Shown here piece after piece: positions 56,154 through 64,000 of a stretch of DNA of 64,000 nucleotides. Every line of letters starts with the position of its first letter. Positions within the stretch are counted from its first letter, which is position 1. The translations under genes and the position numbers were made by a program. The DNA is taken from the NCBI GenBank assembly GCA_026119855.1, contig JAOWBW010000191.1, positions 124,001 to 188,000 on the forward strand, written 5' to 3'. The DNA comes from Campanula takesimana. Lineage: Eukaryota; Streptophyta; Magnoliopsida; Asterales; Campanulaceae. The notes under the pieces were generated by a model. The model was not told where the DNA came from. It saw only the letters and a program-made list of their open reading frames with translations, and made no database searches.

Positions 56154-59100
56154 ATGGGTGAAACTGACGGAGATCAGGTCGGCTCTTCGGGGCAAGGGGA
56201 TGCCAGAGAAGAGGCTCGAATTATGTTTCAAGGAATGTTCGAAGCAGCGATGAAAACTATAAATGATCAGAGGCAAGAAAGGGAACAGGTACCACCAAGA
56301 TATGGCCTAGAACAGTTTCTGAAAATGAAGCCTATGGAGTATGATGGAGAGCCCGATGTATCTAAAACTGAAAGGTGGATTGAATCGATGGAAAAGATCT
56401 TTGATGCTTTGAGATGTTCGGAGGAAGATCAAGTCAGGTTTGCTACCTATAAATTGAATGGAGCGGCTGAGCATTGGTGGAAAGCTTTGAAAACAAAATG
56501 GGATGAGACTCATGTACCTTATACTTGGGAGAATTTTTTGGGAAAGTTCAAAGAACACTTCATTCCTCGAGTAGATCAAGACAGGAAGGAGACGGAATTT
56601 CTTAATTTGGAGCAAGGTTCTATGTCAATTGCTCAATATTCAGCTAAATTCTCAGAGTTGTCCAGGTATTGCACTCACCTAGTGGCAACTGAGGAGAGGA
56701 AGGCTACAAGGTTTGTGAAAGGTTTGAAAACAGTGATTAGAACTCAGCTAGTATCCCATAAGTTGCAAGATTTTCAGGATGCAGTGGATCGAGCTTACCA
56801 GGTGGAGCATGACATTGAGGAACATAAAAGGAAGATGGAATTGTTAGGCGTTGGGAAGCAAGTTAGGCAACCACAACGTGGTGATAATCGAGGAAATCAA
56901 GGTGGATCTTCACAATTCAAAGGGTCTTCTCAAAGACAGTCAGGTAATAGAAATCAAAATAATACTTCAGGGAGTCAGAGTAGAGGAGTTTGTAATTATT
57001 GTCAGAAAGAAGGGCATTCAGAAGAGAGATGTTGGAAGAAGCAGGGCAAGTGTTTGAACTGTGGTCAGTTAGGACATTTTCAGAGGGATTGCCCTAAGTA
57101 TAGGATGCAAGCATCGGGAAGTGTGATTGGGTCCTCTCAGGGTCAGAAGAGGGATTCCTCAGGCAAGCCTAAGGTTCAGGGTCGTGTCTTTGCTATTTCT
57201 CAGCAACAGGCTTCGGAGTCCTCTAATGTGATAGGAGGTATTATTTATGTGTCTAGTTTGAGGGCACGTACACTTATAGACCCTGGCTCATCGCATTCTT
57301 ATGTGTCTTTGTATTTTGCTTCTCGATTGCATAAGTCTTCTGAATCTCTACCTTATGTGTTAGAGGTGTCAACTCCTATAGGGGAGTGTTTGGTGACCAA
57401 TGAGGTGTTGCATTCTTGTGATGTGCATATACGTGAGCATGTTTTACCTGCTGATTTAGTTATCTTACCATTACAAGATTTTGATGTTATCTTGGGTATG
57501 GATTGGTTGGGTAAATATCATGCGTCTGTTGATTGTGCTAATAAAGTGGTCACATTTTCTATCCCAAATGTTCCTAAATTTTCTTTTGAAACTGTTCCTT
57601 GGGGTAGAGAGATTCGAATTATTTCTTATATGAAGGCTAGAAAGTTGTTGAATCGGGGTTGTGCGGGGTATTTGGCTAGTGTTTTTGATACTACTAAAAG
57701 GATTCCTGATATTGGGGATGTGCCTATTGTTAAAGAATTTTCAGATGTATTTTCTTCTGAGTATGCTATGCCTCCTGACCGGGAAATAGAGTTCTGTATT
57801 GACTTACTTCCAGGTACGGCTCCTATATCTGAGGCACCTTACAGAATGGCCCCAGCTGAATTGAAAGAGTTGAATGTTCAGTTGCAAGAGTTACTTGATC
57901 GAGGATTCATTCGTCCTAGTGTATCCCCGTGGGGAGCTCCAGTATTGTTTGTTAAAAAGAAAGATGGGTCCTTGAGGCTGTGTATTGACTACAGAAAGCT
58001 GAATCAGGTAACTATAAAGAATAAATATCCGCTTCCTCATATTGATGATTTATTTGATCAACTTCAAGGGTCAGTTGTCTTTTCAAAACTTGACTTGAGG
58101 AGTGGGTACCATCAGTTGAAAATCCGTTCTGAAGACATTTTTAAAACTGCTTTTCGTAGTAGATATGGCCATTATGAGTTTCTTGTTATGCCTTTCGGGT
58201 TGACTAATGCTCCGGCTGTTTTTATGGATACGATGAATAGGGTCTTTAAACCTTATCTTGATACCTTCGTGGTTGTATTTATTGATGATATTCTGGTTTA
58301 TTCCAAGTCCCGGGAGGAGCATGAACAGCATTTGCGAATGGTTTTATCTATTCTTCGTGAGAAGCAGTTGTTTGCTAAATTCAGTAAATGTGCTTTTTGG
58401 CTCAATGAAGTATCTTTTCTTGGGCATGTGATCTCCAATAAAGGTATATCAGTTGATCCATCCAAAGTTGAGGCTATTGTGAATTGGAGGAGGCCAGAAT
58501 CAGTTACAGAAATTCGAAGTTTCTTGGGGTTAGCTGGGTATTACAGAAGGTTCATTGAGGGGTTTTCTAAGATTGCAAATCCCTTGACTCAGTTGACTCG
58601 AAAGAATATTCCTTATGTATGGGATGAAAAATGTCAAGCTAGTTTTGAAGAGTTGAAGAAGAGATTGACTACAGCTCCTATTCTCGCCCTACCTAATGGT
58701 AATGATGATTTGGTAATTTATAGTGATGCTTCTAAAGAAGGCCTCGGGTGTGTATTAATGCAGAATGGAAGGGTGATTGCATATGCTTCGAGGAAGTTGA
58801 CTCCGAGTGAGCAGAATTATCCTACCCATGACATGGAGCTTGCAGCTATTGTCTTTGCATTACACAAGTGGAAACATTATCTTTATGGAGCAAAGTTTGA
58901 GATTTTCACAGATCATCAGAGTTTGAAGTATCTTTTCTCCCAGAAAGAGTTGAATAATAGACAACGAAGATGGATGGAGCTATTGAAAGATTACGATTGC
59001 ACCATTTCCTATCATCCGGGCAAGGCAAATGTGGTAGCTGATGCGATTAGCCGGAAGTCTTATGTAGCTTCATTGATGGTGCGGGAATGGAAGATGTTAG

Positions 59101-60614
59101 AGGATGCTCGAGATTGGAGTCCTTATGAATCAAAGCATGTAGCTATTTTTGCGAACATTTGAGTATTTCCAACTTTAGTTCAACAAATAAAGGAAGCTCA
59201 GAAGGATGACCCGGAATTGGTAAAGATTATGGATAAAATCAAGGAAGGTAAATTTGAGGATTTCTCACTCAGTTCTGAAGGGGTATTAACTTTCAGGGGT
59301 CGTTTGTGTGTACCTAATGTTGATGGGGTTAAACACCAAGTTCTTGATGAAGGCCATAAATCAAGGTATACTATTCATCCCGGGAGTACTAAAATGTATC
59401 AGAATTTGAAGCAACACTTTTGGTGGAATAATATGAAGAGAGAGATAGCGGATTATGTATCCAAGTGCTTAACATGTCAACAAGTTAAAGCTGAACATCA
59501 AAGGCCTGCAGGATTGCTTCAACCGTTAGAGATTCCGGAATGGAAGTGGGAACATGTTACCATGGATTTTGTGACAGGGTTACCTCGTACTCGAAGAAGG
59601 TTTGATGCGGTTTGGGTGATTGTTGATAGATTGACAAAGTCTTCTCATTTTCTACCTATTGAGATCGGTTATTCTATGGAAAAGCTTGCAACTTTGTACA
59701 TTAATGAGATCGTGAGGTTACATGGAATTCCAGTGAGCATTGTATCTGATCGTGACCCTAGATTCACATCTCAGTTTTGGCAAGCGTTTCAGAAGGCTTT
59801 GGGTTCAGAGTTGAGATTTAGTACATCTTTTCATCTTCAAACAGATGGCCAGTCCGAGAGAACTATCCAGATTCTTGAGGATATGTTGAGGGCTTGCTCA
59901 GTGGATTTTTCAGATTCGTGGGATATTCATTTGCCTCTCGTAGAGTTTGCTTATAATAACAGTTTTCAGTCCAGTATTGGGATGGCTCCTTATGAAGCCT
60001 TGTATGGAAGGAAATGTCGGTCTCCTATCTGTTGGGATGAAGTGGGAGAAGCCAAGATTTGGGGTGTTCAGATGGTTAATGATTCAGTTGAGAAGGTTAA
60101 ACTTATTCGAGATCGTTTGAGTACTGCCCAGAGTAGACAGAAAAGCTACGCTGATCATCGGAGACGAGATCTTGAGTTCGAAAAAGGTGACTTTGTGTTT
60201 TTGAAGGTTTCCCCTAAGGTTGGTATTCGAAGATATGGAAAGAAAGGCAAGCTTGCTCCGAGGTATATTGGTCCATTTGAGATTCTTGGAAGAGTGGGGG
60301 ATCGAGCTTATCGTCTTGCATTACCTCCTTCTCTTGATAAGATCCATAATGTGTTTCATGTTTCTATGCTTCGAAAGTATGTGTATGATTCTTCTCATGT
60401 TCTATCTGCGATACCCGAGGATATTGAGCCGAGTATGTCTTATGAGGAACATCCGGTCCAAGTCATTGATTCGAAGGTGCAAGAATTGAGAAACAAAAGT
60501 ATCCCTCTTATTCGAGTTGTGTGGAGGAATCACAATGTGGAGGAATCGACTTGGGAACTTCGGGAAGAGATCGAGAGGAAGTACCCTTGGTTGTTTGAGG
60601 GCCTCGGTAAGTAA
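56154..60614 (+). pseudogene. gag-pol polyprotein of element C, one in-frame stop
   Basis: Single long frame beginning MGETDGDQVG. Capsid domain at about 75-200 (AAEHWWKALK); zinc knuckles at C280-C293 and C300-C313; protease with catalytic D376-P377-G378 (IDPGSSHSYV); RT with LRLCIDYRKLNQ and catalytic FIDD at about 709-712; RNase H at about 853-975 (VIYSDASKEG). A TGA at 59160-59162 (codon 1003) separates it from integrase, where the family alignment suggests an Arg CGA, so a C-to-T change is likely. Downstream come the HHCC region (CLTCQQ), DDE residues (MDFVTGLP, SDRDPRF, QILEDML) and a chromodomain-like end (NVEESTWELREE). No frameshift is present. Without readthrough, integrase is not made, although the downstream frame has an ATG at 59217. 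Confidence 0.95.
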
Positions 60615-60641
60615 CCCTAAAATTCGGGACGAATTTTCTTT

Positions 60642-60654
60642 AAGGGGGAGTGAT
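60642..60654 (+). other. Polypurine tract of element C
   Basis: AAGGGGGAGTGAT directly before TGTAGCGACC. Confidence 0.9.
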
Positions 60655-62759
60655 TGTAGCGACCCCAAAACCCGTCCCTATTTATTTTATACTTTTGGGG
60701 ATTTTTATTTGACTTATATGTGCATTTTTATGTGTTGCATCATATTTTATGATTTGCATACCATACTTGATTATTTGTGTTATTTACTTAATTAGTAAAA
60801 ATAATGATTAAAGGAGTTAAATGATTAAGTTGAAACTTTAGGGTCCTAATTGAAAATGTAAGTTAAGGGGTTAAAGTGTTAACTTGGAAATTTGGGTGAT
60901 CAAAATGAAAAAATGGGTTGAGATATTTAAGGAAACCTTCTTTCTCTCTTTTCCTTCACTGTGTATTTCTTTTCTTCTGCAACCTTCTACGTATCAGTTA
61001 GGGTTAAGAAAGAAAAAGGTAAGTTCTACCCATTTCGATTTAATTCTTTTTATTTACTTACCCGTTTTAAAAACTAATTATATAAAAATGATCAGGGCGT
61101 CGAGTAGGTCATTTCTAGCCGAACAAAACTTATTTCAGCGATACTTTTTTCGGAACTAGGTAAGTTACTAATTCCCCTTTAAATGTTAAAATAGTCATAT
61201 ATGCTATATATGATACTCCTACTTGTTAATTTTGTGTTTTGGGTAATATTTGCTATACTTGAAATTTTGGGACAAAGGGAGTATATGGAATTGGGTGTTG
61301 CTGAGTATGGGAATGGGTTAGCAACAAAGTTGTAATCCTATGAAAGTTGTTAATGAAAGTGTCTAAGTTGTGTAGTATATATGTTATGCTTGTGAAACAA
61401 AATGAGTAAACTTTGGTTAAGTTTTTAGGCCTGCCGGGTGATGTGGGCGGCCGCCCAAAAATGGGTGTGCGGCCGCACATCTATCTAAAGGATTTTCTTC
61501 TTGGGACAGAGCATTTTGGGCGGCCGCACAGCCCTGTTTGGGCGACCGCCCAGTTGTCTGAAAAAGTTTAGAGTTTTCAACTAAGGAGTTTAGAGATCAA
61601 CCTTGGTCTAGTTTTTGGGTAGTGTCCTAAAGTACTTAGATGATTGTTGTGGAATGTTAGTAATGGATTAAATGTCCTTTTTATGGACTCTTTATAAGGA
61701 TTCTTTGTGTGCATCTTGTGATGTATTTGGCTTAGTTCCTTCTTGGATTAAATGCCCCGGGTTTTGTTTAGCAAGTATTCATTACTGTGCTTCTTGTTAA
61801 AAGTCCAGCTGGTCTTGTTGTGGAGTCAGCCAATGGAAGAATTATAGTGGTACAGGTAAGTCCACTATAAGGTTTTCCATTGGAGCTTGTGAGTCAGGCG
61901 GTGGGAGAATTATAGTGGCACACAAGCCAAGTTCACTATAAGATGTCCACTGTGCCTTTTAGTTTCCCCAGTCCAGATTGGCCTTGGATGGGATGAATTG
62001 CTCCCTTTGGTGAGTATTTGGGTTATGACTTTGTGTCATATTTCCCTCTCTGGTTACTTGGTTCTATTGGTTATGGTTGGTTTTCGGGATCCCGACGGCT
62101 TCAGCTATTTATGCTGTTCAGATGGTTTTCTCTGATGGGTTTCTCAGATGGTATTCTCATCAGTTATGGTTATTGGGTAAACCTTGGCTTTGGTATCCAC
62201 CGGAGTGTGGGCAATGTGATAAAAGTGATATATGAGTTGGTGTTATGTGATATATGCTATATGATTACTGTTGATATTGTTTCTTTATGATCATCATATC
62301 TGCATGTAACGTAGTTGCATTTTAGTAGCTTACTGAGATTTATTCTCACCCCTTATTTGTTTACTGTTTTAGATAAAGGCGGGTCCAGGGGATAGGACAC
62401 TCGGCACGGGAGGACGTTGGTTTGGTAAGAGTTGGGACTTGTTTTGTTGAAGGTTACATTATGTAAATGTAAACCCTTTGGGTAGAGTACCCGTACTTCT
62501 TATGATTCCATCTATTTTGGTAAAAGTTGATGTATGTACATTTGTTTAAAAGTTTGTAAGCCTTCGAGCTAAGTACTTTCGTTGTGAAAGTGTTTGTAAA
62601 AGGGTTGTTTCAAGTTAAGTGAAGTCTTTGAACTTCAAGTGTGTTTTGTTTAACTTTCTAAAAGTATATTTCGAAAAATTTTCTAAAAAGGTTTTATAAC
62701 GTCTTCCGTTCGTGTCCCGAGCGTGGGGCCAAGTAGGACCACGGGTACGGGGCGCGACA
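60655..62759 (+). repeat. 3' LTR of element C
   Basis: 2105 bp, same length as the 5' LTR; followed by TSD ACTGA. Confidence 0.95.
61448..61548. promoter_or_regulatory. Four-palindrome GC box array (element C 3' LTR)
   Basis: Cores at 61448, 61470, 61521 and 61543; spacing 22, 51 and 22 bp, with no change from the 5' LTR copy. Confidence 0.75.
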
Positions 62760-62764
62760 ACTGA
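62760..62764. repeat. Target-site duplication of element C, right copy
   Basis: ACTGA, matching 53934-53938. Confidence 0.93.
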
Positions 62765-64000
62765 TTTTTCAAAAAAGGCACCATCTCCTTCTCACTCGGT
62801 TGAAAATTTTGAAAAAGGAATGAGCTATACAGCGACCCTTAGTGATAGTGATAGTGATGATGAAGATGAGACATCTCATTTGTCTATTACTCAGTCATCT
62901 CACTTCACTTTGTTTGATAATAAATCCGACTTTGAAGATGTGCAGCATCCTGACTGCACAATTGTCAGCACATATGACTGCACAACTAGTTGCAGTGAAT
63001 ATACATGCTTGAACTCTACCATTGCTGGTGAATATGAAGAGCTCATAGCCTTGCACCAGGTAAATGATAAACTTCTTATTCAAAATGCGAGTTTAAAATA
63101 TGAGGTTGAGAGATTATCTAAAGAGATGGAAGAAATTAAGGAGTTAAAACAGGTAGATGAGAAACACTCTTGTGATTGTATTACCCTTAAAGCTGAAAAT
63201 GTGAGTTTAAAATCAGAAGTTGAGAGGTTATCAAATGAGAATGATTCTCAAAAGGACTCCATAGCCAGGTTGGAAGTTTTACTCACAAAGAAAGATATTG
63301 AGTGTGAGAAGTTTAAAACTTGTCTTGAGAAAGAAATTAAAACTCCAACTAAACTTAACAATGGAAAAGCTAAGTTAGGAGAATTTTTAAAGATAGGTAA
63401 TGAGGGAAAATCAAGAGTTGGCTATGGAGGTCCTAGTTTTGTCAAAGAGGGGGAGTGTTCTTCTAAAGTTGAAAACAAATCTCCTGTTAAATCCAGAAAA
63501 CATAGGAAGAGGAGATATGTTTGTCATCATTGTTTTGTTCCTGGTCACATTCGACCATTTTGTTATAAGTTGAAACATGAACTTGAACTTTTGAAGATTG
63601 ATGGACACTTGAGCAGAAGGTTGAGTACTCAACTGAACAGACAACAGAAGTCTGTTACAAAAACTACTTGGGTAAGGAAAGACGACATTAAGTGTCAAGC
63701 GGTGTTTACCTCCACAAAAGGCAGTTTTGAGGGGTTTTGGTATTTCGACAGTGGGTGCTCACGGCACATGTATGGATATCTTGAGTACCTCATTGATTAT
63801 GAATCATGCAAAGGTGGAAAGGTAAACTTTGGAGGAGGTGCCCAATGTAAGATCATGGGCAAAGGTACGCTGAATATAGTAGGTTTGCCTAGGTTGCACA
63901 ATGTGTTGCATGTGGATGGGTTACAGGCTAATTTGATAAGCATAAGCCAATTGTGTGATGATGATCTACATGTCAAGTTTGATAAGAAGATGTGTGAGGT
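62765..64000 (+). CDS. gag C terminus and protease of copia F (partial, open at window end)
   Basis: Open without stops to the window end, over 410 codons. An acidic stretch (SDSDSDDEDE at about 62848) is followed by a predicted coiled coil with heptad-like Leu/Glu/Lys content (about 63040-63340, ASLKYEVERLSKEMEEIKEL-type). A Lys/Arg-rich patch (SRKHRKRRY) precedes a zinc knuckle CHHCFVPGHIRPFC (63522-63563). Protease starts with WYFDSGCSRHMYG (Asp codon at 63747) and continues to LISISQLC. Compared with short-gag copia elements, the long coiled-coil gag tail is typical of SIRE-type elements. It is in frame with 53616-53938, so C is the main break in this part of the gene. Confidence 0.85.

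Larger units (their letters stand above)
53939..62759 (+). mobile_element. Gypsy chromovirus C, nearly intact
   Basis: Complete Tekay/Del-like chromovirus on +, inserted in the gag of copia F with TSD ACTGA. Both LTRs are 2105 bp and differ at about 11 bases by eye (about 99.5% identical), so the insertion is recent. PBS, a single gag-pol frame of 1486 sense codons with one in-frame TGA, and PPT are all present. Same family as element A. Confidence 0.96.
52769..64000 (+). mobile_element. Copia F (SIRE-like), split by gypsy C, continues off-window
   Basis: Ty1/copia element on +. A putative 5' LTR, a decayed PBS, gag with coiled coil and zinc knuckle, and protease are seen; the rest lies beyond 64000. 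Gypsy C is inserted inside gag at 53939. Gag reads in the same frame on both sides of the insertion once the duplicated target is counted once. Gag style (ENLKMKENETIKFFSSKL, FVPGHIRPFC) resembles SIRE/Maximus-type copia (family knowledge). Confidence 0.8.

Overview
This window is nuclear DNA of a flowering plant, probably a eudicot. The evidence is dense nested LTR retrotransposons with plant initiator-Met tRNA primer-binding sites (TGGTATCAGAGC), chromovirus-type Ty3/gypsy polyproteins, Ty1/copia polyproteins, Stowaway, hAT, Mutator-like and Harbinger MITEs, Helitron ends, and one single-exon plant copper transporter gene. I cannot name the species from sequence alone. Almost everything is mobile DNA; the only host gene I can support is the copper transporter at 23306-23758 (+).

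Layout. 1-16893: degenerate gypsy chromovirus A (+; window starts inside its 5' LTR), split by a younger chromovirus B (-, 2259-11306, 5-bp TSD CTTCT). 16894-20760: LINE relic, hAT MITE with 8-bp TSD, duplicated Stowaway, Mutator-like inverted-repeat element, Stowaway. 21280-23126: non-autonomous Helitron carrying a Harbinger MITE and ending about 20 bp upstream of the presumed TATA box of the COPT gene. 24097-27196: Stowaway and a gag-protease-only copia element G (-). 27986-41266: copia D (+), split by copia E (-, 29218-37767). 41267-50460: Stowaway, hAT and Mutator-like MITEs (one three-level nest), a Helitron 3' end, a copia RNase H tail, and a large fold-back element with a 114-bp tandem core. 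50461-52768: CACTA-like terminus and Athila/Tat-like LTR material. 52769-64000: SIRE-like copia F (+), split within gag by gypsy C (+, 53939-62759, TSD ACTGA), which is almost intact, with one in-frame stop between RNase H and integrase.

The most unusual signal is a cassette of four GC-rich palindromes (TGKGCGRYCGCMCA) in the LTRs of two gypsy families (A/C and B) and of copia E. In all seven LTR copies the spacing is 21-22, 51-52 and 22 bp, close to whole helical turns, and a fifth-type array lies in E's leader. Part of the sequence between palindromes is shared between the copia and gypsy LTRs. This looks like a repeatedly acquired or exchanged LTR module, possibly a protein-binding array. 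The second most interesting observation is the Helitron abutting the COPT core promoter, where three GTAC cores (copper-response element type) lie within 60 bp.

All comparisons were made by eye within the window; no database search was run. Difference counts between LTRs are approximate.
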